In this document: positions 1-5,308 of the stretch, piece after piece
How the letters are laid out: each line of letters begins with the position of its first letter
How positions within the stretch are numbered: position 1 is the stretch's first letter
NCBI GenBank assembly: GCA_016793305.1
Contig: JAEUHU010000528.1
Location: forward strand, 1-5,308
Source of the DNA: Planctomycetota bacterium
GTDB taxonomy: Bacteria; Planctomycetota; UBA1135; UBA2386
Direction of reading: 5' to 3'
DNA length: 5,308 bases
Program-made: the position numbers and the translations under genes
Notes under the pieces: model-generated
Database searches by the model: none
What the model was told of the DNA's origin: nothing
The model's input: only the letters and a program-made list of their open reading frames with translations

Positions 1-706
1 GTGCGGCTACAGCATCCGCCAGCAGAAGGAGGTCTTCGACCGCCCCGCGTTCGCGAAGTGGGCCGCCGAGAAGGCCGTGCTGCTGAAGGTCGACTTCCCG
101 CTGCAGCACCTGCCGGCGGCCCAGCACGAAGCCAACCGCGAGCTGGCTCGGCTCTACGGCGTGCGCGGCTACCCGACCGTCGTGCTGCTCGACAGCGCCG
201 GCAAGCAGTTCGGCCTGCTGCGCTACGCCCCCGGCGGCGTGCGGCACTGGATCGAACGCGCCGAGGACCAGATGGCCCAGCACCAGCCGAAGCCGCCCGG
301 GGAACGCCTCGTGTGGCAGACGGACTATGCCGCGGCCCTGCGCACCGCGAAGGAACAGCACAAGCGCGTGCTGGTGAACTTCACCGGCAGCGACTGGTGC
401 GTGTACTGCAAGCGCCTGCAGGCCGAGATCTTCTCCCGGGCCGAGTTCGTCGCGTGGGCCAAGGAGCACGTCGTGCTGGTCGAGCTCGACTTCCCGCGCA
501 ACAAGAAGCTGCCACAGGAGCTGGCGGAGCAGAACGAGAAGCTGCAGGAGCAGTTCTCGGTCGAGGCCTTCCCGACCGTCGTGTTCCTCGACGCCGATGG
601 CAAGGAACTGACGCGCACCGGCTACGAACGCGGCGGCGTCGCCCCATGGCTCGCCAACGTCGCCCGCGAGCTCGGCCTCGCCCCTGCGGACGAAGCCGGC
701 AAGTGA
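1..706 (+). CDS. Tandem thioredoxin-fold protein, 3' part (5' end outside window)
   Basis: The reading frame enters the window with its first full codon at base 2 and ends at TGA 704-706, leaving 234 visible residues. Two thioredoxin-like repeats can be aligned by eye. Repeat 2 (about residues 107-228) has FTGSDWCVYCKRL with a CxxC pair (C133, C136) and the cis-proline loop AFPTVV (P191). Repeat 1 begins at the window edge with CGYSIRQQ, continues with a VDFP strand, and has GYPTVV (P58). The cysteine-to-cis-Pro spacing is 57 residues in repeat 1 and 58 in repeat 2, so C1/S4 line up with C133/C136. Repeat 1 therefore has CxxS in place of CxxC. Both repeats share a GGV-x-x-W motif near their ends. 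The family catalyses or senses thiol-disulfide exchange, and GSDWC-type members are often exported. The N-terminus is missing, so location and any signal peptide cannot be judged. The fold is secure; the specific role is unknown. Confidence 0.88.
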   Translation, partial: CGYSIRQQKEVFDRPAFAKWAAEKAVLLKVDFPLQHLPAAQHEANRELARLYGVRGYPTVVLLDSAGKQFGLLRYAPGGVRHWIERAEDQMAQHQPKPPGERLVWQTDYAAALRTAKEQHKRVLVNFTGSDWCVYCKRLQAEIFSRAEFVAWAKEHVVLVELDFPRNKKLPQELAEQNEKLQEQFSVEAFPTVVFLDADGKELTRTGYERGGVAPWLANVARELGLAPADEAGK

Positions 707-735
707 TCGGCAGGACCGCGCCCGCCGTCTGGAAC

Positions 736-770
736 CGGGACGGACTCCCTCATCGCCGCCGTCCCGTTTT
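736..770 (+). terminator. Probable Rho-independent terminator after the thioredoxin gene
   Basis: CGGGACGG (736-743) and CCGTCCCG (759-766) form a perfect 8-bp stem with seven G:C pairs around a 15-base loop. TTTT follows at 767-770, and a run of four T is rare in this GC-rich window. The hairpin begins 29 bases after the thioredoxin stop codon, where a terminator is expected. Against it, the loop is long and the T-tract is short. It ends 15 bases before the next ATG, so it could instead act in the leader of the following gene. Confidence 0.5.
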
Positions 771-776
771 GCCGAT

Positions 777-780
777 GGAG
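777..780 (+). promoter_or_regulatory. Ribosome-binding site (GGAG) of the DUF4388 gene
   Basis: GGAG lies five bases upstream of ATG 786-788. This is a good match and spacing for the 16S anti-Shine-Dalgarno sequence and fixes the start of the downstream gene. The same GGAG-N5-start arrangement recurs before the small gene at 4109. Confidence 0.7.
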
Positions 781-785
781 CGCGC

Positions 786-2039
786 ATGCTGGGAGGTCAA
801 TTTCCCGCGTCCGCGGCCAACTCGCTGATCCAGGGCTACTGCGAGGACTTCGTCGGCTTCGCCGCCGTGCTCGCCCAGACCCTGGAACAGGTGTCGATGC
901 GCAGCATCGACCTGAAACCGTGCCGCGGCGACCTCGAGCGCATCGAGAACGGCATGCGCAACCTGGCGGACGCGATCCACGACCTGCTGCAGCGCCAGCC
1001 GCAGAAGGGCGGCGAACGCAGCGCGCGCGGCAACGAGGCGCCGGCGCCACCGGCGGCCCAGGCTTCGGCCCCGGCCGGCAAGAGCGGCCCGGCGACCCCG
1101 CCAGCTGCACCGGCCCCGGCGAAGCCCGCCGCGCCGAACAACAGCGGCTACGTGCACGTCGACATGCGCCCCGAAGGCGCCGACCAGCCACGCCCCGCCG
1201 AGTCCAAGGTCCAGAAGGCACAAAGCCCGGCCACGAACCCACCGAAGCCCGCAGCACCGGCCGCGAAGCCGGCGACTGCCGCGAAGACGGACGCGCCCGC
1301 CGACAAGCCGGCAGCGCCACCCGCGGCGAAGGCGCCGGCACCGTCGGCACCGGCAGCAGCACCCGCCCAAACGACACCGGCGCCCGCCGCACCAGCCGCC
1401 ACCACGAACCCAACGCCGACGCCAGCTCCCGCCGCGCCAGCACCCGCAGCCCAGGCGCCACGCGCCGTCGCCGCGCCCGCGAACCGCGCCAAGGCCGCCG
1501 CACCCGGCACCGCCCCGCGCCCGGCCACCGCGGCCGCACCCGCCGGCGACCGCCGCATCGGCCCGCGCGCCCAGGCGCGTCCGGAGAACCTGAAGGGCAC
1601 CAATCGCAGCATGCCGCTGCTGTCGGTGATGCAGTTCCTCGGCCGCATGCGCAAGCGCGGCACCATGAAGGTCCAGCTGCCCGGCGAGCTGTTGACGTTC
1701 GAGATCGAGAACGGCTGCGTGATGGCGGCGATGTCGGACAAGTGCCCGCGCGACGAGCGCCTGGGCGACATCCTGTGCGACATGGACGTCTGCAGCCGCG
1801 AGCAGCTCGAGCCGCTCGAGCTGCTGGTCGAGTCGGGGGCCGCCGCGGAGCGCTTCGGCCAGCTCGTGCTCGAACACGGCTTCGCCAGCGACCAGCAGAT
1901 CGTCGCGGCGCTCGAAACCCAGGTGAAGACGCGCTTCAGCCGCGCCTGCAAGCACCTGGAGAGCGCCTACGAGTTCGTCGAGGGCGAGCGCAACAGTGCG
2001 CCGCCGGCCTTCCCGGTGCAGCCGCTCGCGATCGCCTGA
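786..2039 (+). CDS. DUF4388-domain protein with long Ala/Pro-rich linker
   Basis: This 417-residue protein has three parts. Residues 1-73 look mainly helical and contain a paired-helix stretch (about 10-72) that I do not recognise. Residues 75-265 are a low-complexity Ala/Pro linker with scattered Lys, probably disordered. Residues 276-417 resemble DUF4388, known from PatA-like and gliding or signalling proteins: MPLLSVMQFL, a strand-rich segment GTMKVQLPGELLTFEIENGCVMAA, and an EFVEG strand near residue 396. Between these lie two repeats, LGDILCDMDVCSREQL (from 326) and FGQLVLEHGFASDQQI (from 357), which resemble the paired helices of GspE/MshE N-terminal domains. No signal peptide, membrane segment or catalytic motif is visible, so a cytoplasmic adaptor or scaffold is likely. 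The ATG at 786 is supported by GGAG five bases upstream. It probably has its own transcript, since a terminator-like hairpin precedes it. The domain call is by motif resemblance; the biological role is unknown. Confidence 0.85.
   Translation: MLGGQFPASAANSLIQGYCEDFVGFAAVLAQTLEQVSMRSIDLKPCRGDLERIENGMRNLADAIHDLLQRQPQKGGERSARGNEAPAPPAAQASAPAGKSGPATPPAAPAPAKPAAPNNSGYVHVDMRPEGADQPRPAESKVQKAQSPATNPPKPAAPAAKPATAAKTDAPADKPAAPPAAKAPAPSAPAAAPAQTTPAPAAPAATTNPTPTPAPAAPAPAAQAPRAVAAPANRAKAAAPGTAPRPATAAAPAGDRRIGPRAQARPENLKGTNRSMPLLSVMQFLGRMRKRGTMKVQLPGELLTFEIENGCVMAAMSDKCPRDERLGDILCDMDVCSREQLEPLELLVESGAAAERFGQLVLEHGFASDQQIVAALETQVKTRFSRACKHLESAYEFVEGERNSAPPAFPVQPLAIA
1040..1575 (+). repeat. Low-complexity Ala/Pro-(Lys) linker coding region
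   Basis: This stretch inside the DUF4388 gene encodes degenerate short repeats of the types KPAAP, APAAP and PTPTPAP. It is rich in GCC/GCG/GCA and CC-N codons. There is no exact long repeat unit; the pattern is compositional. A short non-repetitive island (GYVHVDMRPEG, residues 121-131, bases 1146-1178) interrupts it. The extreme composition also creates long open shadow frames on the opposite strand, one of them Gly/Arg-rich, which should not be taken as genes. Confidence 0.8.
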
Positions 2040-2055
2040 GTCGCGATCGCCTGGG
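2026..2055 (+). repeat. 15-bp tandem duplication spanning a stop codon
   Basis: TCGCGATCGCCTGAG (2026-2040) is followed directly by TCGCGATCGCCTGGG (2041-2055), 14 of 15 bases identical. The first copy contains the TGA stop of the DUF4388 gene (2037-2039); in the second copy the corresponding codon is TGG. Each copy carries the palindrome GCGATCGC. This looks like a slippage-type tandem duplication of the gene's 3' end. Confidence 0.85.
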
Positions 2056-2064
2056 CCGTGGTCG

Positions 2065-2093
2065 TTGACCGCCCGGCTCCCGCTGCCTAGACC
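2065..2093 (+). promoter_or_regulatory. Possible promoter for ligA
   Basis: TTGACC (2065-2070) matches five of six bases of a sigma-70 -35 box. After exactly 17 bases comes TAGACC (2088-2093), a weak -10 box with three of six matches, including the leading TA. Transcription starting about seven bases further on would begin near GTG 2100, giving a leaderless or nearly leaderless message. This would fit the lack of a Shine-Dalgarno sequence before ligA. The -10 match is poor, so this is only a candidate. Confidence 0.28.
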
Positions 2094-4112
2094 GTGGGGG
2101 TGACCGCCGAGCCCGACATCGCGTCCCTGCGCGCCCGCATCCGCACTGCCGACGAGCAGTACTACAACCGCGGCCACAGCGACCTGTCCGACGCCGAGTA
2201 CGACGCCCTGTTCGTGCAGCTGCGCCAGCTCGAACAGGCCCACCCCGAACTGGTCACCGAGGACTCGCCGACCCGCCGCGTCGGGGCGCCGTTGCCGAAG
2301 GGCAGCTCGTTCCCGACCGTGCCGCACCTCGAGCCGATGGGCAGTCTCGAGTCGCTGATGGACGCCGAGGCCGTGCAGGACTTCGCCGCGCGCGCGCAGA
2401 AGCTGCTGGCGCTGCCCGAAGGCGAACGGCTGGCGTGGGCCTGCGAACCGAAGCTCGACGGCGTGTCCGCCAACCTGCTCTACGAGAACGGTGTCCTGGT
2501 GCGCGGCCTGTCGCGCGGCGACGGCAGCCAGGGCGAGGACCTGACCCGCAACCTGACCACGATCCGCAACCTGCCGCTGCGCCTCGCCGGCCCGGGCCCG
2601 TTCCCGCTGCGCATCGAGATCCGCGGCGAGGTGATCATGAGCAAGCACGGCTTCGCGCTGCTGCAGGAGCGCGAGGAGACCAGCAGCGAGGGCCAGTTCC
2701 GCAACGCGCGCAACACCACCGCCGGCACGCTGAAGCTGCAGGACCCGCGCATGGTGAAGCGCAGGCCGCTGGACTTCTTCGCGTTCGCGGTCGGCCACCT
2801 CGACGGCATCACGTTCGCGACGCACACCGACCTGCGCACCCAGCTCGCCGCGTGGGGCTTCGCGATCGCCGAACCGTTCGCGCGCGTCGACGACACCGCC
2901 GGCGTGCTCGCCTTCCGCGACGAACTCGAACGGCGCCGCGACGATCTCCCGTACGAGCTCGACGGCATCGTCGCCAAGATCGACCGCACCGACTGGCAGC
3001 AGCAGCTCGGCCGCAACTCGCGCACGCCGCGCTGGGCGCTCGCCTACAAGTTCGCGCCGCGCATCGGCCAGACGCGCGTGCTGGCGATCGGCGCCCAGGT
3101 CGGCCGCACCGGGGCGGTGACGCCGGTGGCCCACCTCGAGCCGATCGACCTCGCCGGCGTCACCGTGCGCAACGCCTCGCTGCACAACTGGGCGCTGCTG
3201 CAGGAACGCGACGTGCGCGCCGGCGACACCGTGCTGGTCCAACGCGCCGGCGACGTGATCCCGGAGGTCGTGCGCGTGCTCGAAGAACACCGCCCGGCCA
3301 CCGCGGTGCCGGCGAGCCCGCCTTCGCAGTGCCCCGCCTGCCAGGGCCCGCTGCAGCAGGAGGGCAAGTTCGTCTACTGCAGCAATCTCGACTGCGCAGC
3401 CCAGCTGGTCGGTCGCATCGTGCACCTCGCCGGCCGCCGCGCGTTCGACATCGAAGGCCTCGGACCCAAGCAGGTCGAACAGCTGGTCGCAGCGCGGCTG
3501 GTCACGTCGCTCGAGGACGTGTTCGCGCTCGCCGGCAAGAAGGCGCAGCTGCTCGAGCTCGAGCGTTGGGGCCAGCGCAGCACCGAGAACCTGCTGGCGC
3601 GCATCGCCGGCAGCCGCACGCCGCCGCTGGCGCGCTTCCTGCACGGCATCGGCATCCGTCACGTCGGCGAGACCACCGCGAAGGACCTGGCGACGCACTT
3701 CGGTTCGCTCGAACGGCTCGCCGCCGCCAACCAGGAGGCGCTGATGGCCGTCGACGGCGTCGGCGAGGAGGTCGCAGCGGCGGTGGTCGAGTTCTTCGCG
3801 TCGCCGAAGAACCAGGCGACCCTGCAGGCCCTCGCCACCGCCGGCGTCGCCCCGCAGCAGGCCGAGCCGCAAGGTGCAGGGCCCCTGTCGGGCCGCGTGT
3901 TCGTGTTCACCGGCGGCCTCGCGACGATGTCGCGCGACGACGCGAAGGCGAAGGTCGAAGCGCTCGGCGCCCGCACCGCCGGCAGCATCGGCAAGAAGGT
4001 CACCGACGTGGTCGCCGGCAGCGACGCCGGCAGCAAGCTCGAGAAGGCGCAGGCACTCGGCCTGCGCATCCTCGACGAGGCGGCGTTCACCGCCCTGCTG
4101 GAGTCGCTGTGA
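2094..4112 (+). CDS. ligA: NAD+-dependent DNA ligase
   Basis: LigA seals 3'-OH/5'-phosphate nicks in duplex DNA using NAD+, in replication and repair. All domains are present in 672 residues, close to E. coli LigA (671). Domain Ia (about 8-75) has the NAD+-binding elements around YYNRG and LSDAEYD. The adenylation domain carries the nucleophile K120 in EPKLDG, the IRGEV motif, YELDGIVAK (from 287) and YKF (318-320). The OB fold follows with QVGRTGAVTPVA. The zinc finger has C413, C416, C429 and C434. Helix-hairpin-helix repeats span about 445-585, including GIGIRHVGE. A BRCT domain covers about 597-672. No catalytic residue appears lost. An in-frame TAG at 2088-2090 forces the start to be GTG 2094 or GTG 2100, and no Shine-Dalgarno is visible before either; 2094 is given as the longer choice. 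The stop overlaps the next gene's GTG by four bases, suggesting an operon with the two downstream genes. Identification is certain; only the start is ambiguous, by two codons. Confidence 0.98.
   Translation: MGVTAEPDIASLRARIRTADEQYYNRGHSDLSDAEYDALFVQLRQLEQAHPELVTEDSPTRRVGAPLPKGSSFPTVPHLEPMGSLESLMDAEAVQDFAARAQKLLALPEGERLAWACEPKLDGVSANLLYENGVLVRGLSRGDGSQGEDLTRNLTTIRNLPLRLAGPGPFPLRIEIRGEVIMSKHGFALLQEREETSSEGQFRNARNTTAGTLKLQDPRMVKRRPLDFFAFAVGHLDGITFATHTDLRTQLAAWGFAIAEPFARVDDTAGVLAFRDELERRRDDLPYELDGIVAKIDRTDWQQQLGRNSRTPRWALAYKFAPRIGQTRVLAIGAQVGRTGAVTPVAHLEPIDLAGVTVRNASLHNWALLQERDVRAGDTVLVQRAGDVIPEVVRVLEEHRPATAVPASPPSQCPACQGPLQQEGKFVYCSNLDCAAQLVGRIVHLAGRRAFDIEGLGPKQVEQLVAARLVTSLEDVFALAGKKAQLLELERWGQRSTENLLARIAGSRTPPLARFLHGIGIRHVGETTAKDLATHFGSLERLAAANQEALMAVDGVGEEVAAAVVEFFASPKNQATLQALATAGVAPQQAEPQGAGPLSGRVFVFTGGLATMSRDDAKAKVEALGARTAGSIGKKVTDVVAGSDAGSKLEKAQALGLRILDEAAFTALLESL
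4100..4103 (+). promoter_or_regulatory. Ribosome-binding site (GGAG) of the membrane microprotein gene
   Basis: GGAG sits inside the last codons of ligA, five bases before GTG 4109. The motif and spacing are the same as those of the DUF4388 gene, which supports real translation of the short downstream frame. Confidence 0.55.
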
Positions 4113-4210
4113 AGAACCCCGTCGCCCACGTGCTGCGCGTGCTCGGGCTCGGCGTGCTGCTCGGGCTCTTGCTCTACGGCGGCTACCTGCTGCTCGGGAT
4201 GCTGCCGTGA
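4109..4210 (+). CDS. Small single-span membrane protein, 33 aa, unknown function
   Basis: The frame runs from GTG 4109 to TGA 4208-4210. It has a short N-terminus with K2, H7 and R10, then one uninterrupted hydrophobic segment (about residues 11-32) rich in Leu and Gly, with no charge after R10. This predicts one transmembrane helix with the N-terminus in the cytoplasm. GVLLG (15-19) is a GxxxG-type helix-packing motif. Support for coding: GGAG five bases upstream, all 33 sense codons ending in G or C, and GTGA overlaps both with the ligA stop upstream and with the next start downstream. I do not recognise a family, and the protein is too short for function to be inferred. It could be an authentic microprotein, or mainly a translational relay that couples ligA to the downstream gene. 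A chance open frame is less likely but not excluded. Confidence 0.62.
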   Translation: MKNPVAHVLRVLGLGVLLGLLLYGGYLLLGMLP

Positions 4211-5308
4211 GCGACCCGCGCCTGCTCGCAGCACTCGCCGATCCGGCGTGCTTCCCGCACGCCCCGCGCGCGGTGCAGCTCGTGCAGACGCACCTGTCGC
4301 TGGTCTGCCTCGCCGACCAGCTGGTCTACAAACTGAAGAAGGCGATCACGCTGCCGTTCGTCGACTTCGCACCGCTGCCCGCGCGGCGCCACGCCTGCCG
4401 CGAGGAAGTGCGGCTGAACCGCCGCTTGTGCCCGGACGTCTACCTCGGCACCGCGGCGCTGCGCCCGGTCGCCGGCACGAAGGCCCTGCGCTTCGCCGCG
4501 CTCGGGGACGACGACGGCCCCGACGACGTCGACGTCGCGGTGGTGATGCGCCGCCTGCCGCAGGAACGCATGCTCGACGAGCTGCTGCGCGCGCACACGG
4601 TGACGACCGCGGAGCTCGAGGCGCTGGCGGACCACGTCGCCCGGTTCCACGCCACCACCGAGGTGCTGCCGGCCGACCGCGCGCTGCCGCTGGTCGACGA
4701 GCTGCTGCGCTTCGCGGCCGCGAACTTCGCCGAACTCGCCGCCCTGCCCGAGCACGGCCTGCCAAGACGCCTGCTCGACGCGCTGGCGCACGCGCAGGCG
4801 CACGCGCAGGCGCGCGGCTTCGCAGCACTCGCCGAACCGCTGCGTGCGCGCGCCCGCAGCGGTCTCTGCCTCGACGGCCACGGCGACCTGCACGCGCGCA
4901 ACATCTGCATGACCGTGCCGCCGGCGATCTACGACTGCATCGAGTTCGAGCCGCGCTTCCGCTGCGGCGACCAGGCGCTCGAGGTCGCGTTCCTGGTGAT
5001 GGACCTGCGCTACCGCGGGGCCACGCCGCTCGCCGACACGTTCGTGCACCGCTACGCCACCGCGCGCGGCGATCGCGAACTGCCGCAGCTGCTGCCGACG
5101 CTCGCCGCCTACCGCGCGATGGTGCGCGCCAAGGTCGCCGCACTCGCCGCCGCCGAGCCGGACCTGAGCGCGGCCGATCGCGCCGGCGCCCGTGGTTCGG
5201 CCCATCGCCATCTCGAACTCGCGGCCGCACTGCAGTTCGAAGCGAACGGCCCGCACTGGCTCGTGCTGTGCGGGCCCCCGGCGTCCGGCAAGTCGTCGCT
5301 GGCGAACG
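4207..5308 (+). CDS. Aminoglycoside-phosphotransferase-like / P-loop kinase fusion protein, 5' part
   Basis: The first 367 residues are visible and the gene runs off the window. The N-terminal part matches the COG2187-type kinase-like family: THLSLVCL (from about 30), the lysine-bearing YKLKK (41-45), EEVRLNRRL (66-74), and the APH-type catalytic loop HGDLHARN (225-232), in which D227 would be the catalytic base. YDCIEFEPRFR and EVAFLVMDL (259-267) then follow, as is typical of the family. Near the edge, GPPASGKS (356-363) is a Walker A loop, with K362 and S363 as the phosphate/Mg-binding pair; it opens a COG0645-type AAA/kinase domain whose remainder lies outside. Known relatives pair these two domains in one chain and are predicted cytosolic kinases of unknown substrate. 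The GTG at 4207 overlaps the previous stop by four bases, and GGGA lies seven bases upstream. Antibiotic resistance should not be assumed from the APH-like fold. The family call is strong; the function is unknown. Confidence 0.9.
   Translation, partial: MSDPRLLAALADPACFPHAPRAVQLVQTHLSLVCLADQLVYKLKKAITLPFVDFAPLPARRHACREEVRLNRRLCPDVYLGTAALRPVAGTKALRFAALGDDDGPDDVDVAVVMRRLPQERMLDELLRAHTVTTAELEALADHVARFHATTEVLPADRALPLVDELLRFAAANFAELAALPEHGLPRRLLDALAHAQAHAQARGFAALAEPLRARARSGLCLDGHGDLHARNICMTVPPAIYDCIEFEPRFRCGDQALEVAFLVMDLRYRGATPLADTFVHRYATARGDRELPQLLPTLAAYRAMVRAKVAALAAAEPDLSAADRAGARGSAHRHLELAAALQFEANGPHWLVLCGPPASGKSSLAN
4786..4812 (+). repeat. 12-bp in-frame tandem repeat (two copies plus 3 bases)
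   Basis: GCGCACGCGCAG occurs twice in perfect tandem (4786-4809), followed by GCG. It encodes AHAQ AHAQ A (residues 194-202 of the kinase-like fusion), in a predicted helix just before the catalytic loop. The unit length is a multiple of three, so copy-number change would keep the frame. Confidence 0.85.

Noticed and set aside
920..2068. Alternative 382-codon + strand frame over the Ala/Pro linker
   Set aside because: It is the +1-type shadow of the DUF4388 gene. The product is almost entirely Arg, Gly, Ala and Pro with no domain, and the true frame has the RBS and recognisable C-terminal domain.
2060..2070. GGTC-GTT-GACC mini-palindrome upstream of ligA
   Set aside because: The stem is only four base pairs, with no T-run, so it is too weak to call a terminator or operator.
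750..3872. A 1040-codon open frame on the minus strand covering the DUF4388 gene and most of ligA
   Set aside because: It lies opposite two well-supported genes. Its protein is compositionally odd (Arg, Gly, Ala, His and Leu rich) and shows no recognisable motif. Long antisense frames are expected where GC-rich codon usage suppresses stops.
2435..4210. A 591-codon + strand open frame overlapping ligA that ends at the microprotein's stop
   Set aside because: Within ligA it is an Arg/Pro-rich out-of-frame shadow. Only the last 33 codons, after GTG 4109, have coding character and an RBS.
4183..5256. A 357-codon minus-strand open frame opposite the kinase-like fusion
   Set aside because: The + strand frame carries HGDLHARN and a Walker A motif, while the minus-strand product has no motif and an Arg/Gln/Val-biased composition. 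It is a shadow frame.
5248..5276. 9-bp perfect inverted repeat GGCCCGCAC / GTGCGGGCC with 11-base loop
   Set aside because: It lies inside coding sequence leading into the Walker A loop, has no T-tract, and such GC-rich palindromes are common in coding DNA of this composition.
4207..5308. Aminoglycoside resistance gene, on the strength of the APH-like HGDLHARN loop
   Set aside because: The surrounding motifs and the fused P-loop domain fit the COG2187/COG0645-type family, which is not known as a resistance determinant.

Overview
The window is a GC-rich bacterial segment with five protein-coding genes, all on the + strand. Codon third positions are almost always G or C. In order they are: the 3' end of a two-domain thioredoxin-fold protein; a 417-residue protein with a C-terminal DUF4388-type domain on a long Ala/Pro linker; a complete NAD+-dependent DNA ligase (ligA); a 33-residue predicted one-helix membrane protein; and the first 367 codons of a protein joining an aminoglycoside-phosphotransferase-like domain to a P-loop kinase domain. 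The combination of FTGSDWC-type thioredoxins, a DUF4388 protein and high GC would suit Planctomycetota or another GC-rich Gram-negative group. No marker here settles the phylum, so this placement is tentative.

Layout. Bases 1-706 hold the truncated thioredoxin gene. The gap at 707-785 contains an 8-bp GC-rich hairpin followed by TTTT (736-770), which looks like an intrinsic terminator. The DUF4388 gene (786-2039) starts just after it with a GGAG ribosome-binding site. Its stop codon lies inside a 15-bp tandem duplication (2026-2055), followed by a 54-base gap with a possible promoter for ligA. ligA (2094-4112) has no visible Shine-Dalgarno sequence, and an in-frame stop at 2088-2090 confines its start to GTG 2094 or GTG 2100. 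The last three genes are stitched together by two consecutive overlaps, each of four bases (GTGA), which implies one transcript and translational coupling.

How the genes relate. The first two genes look like independent units, in redox chemistry and probably in signalling or gliding/regulatory scaffolding. ligA seals nicks in replication and repair. The microprotein and the kinase-like fusion downstream are probably co-expressed with ligA, though no functional link to DNA ligation can be read from the sequence. I see no mobile element, CRISPR array, tRNA or rRNA. The least explained item is the 33-residue membrane microprotein, which is supported by a good RBS, all 33 sense codons ending in G or C, and overlaps with both neighbours.
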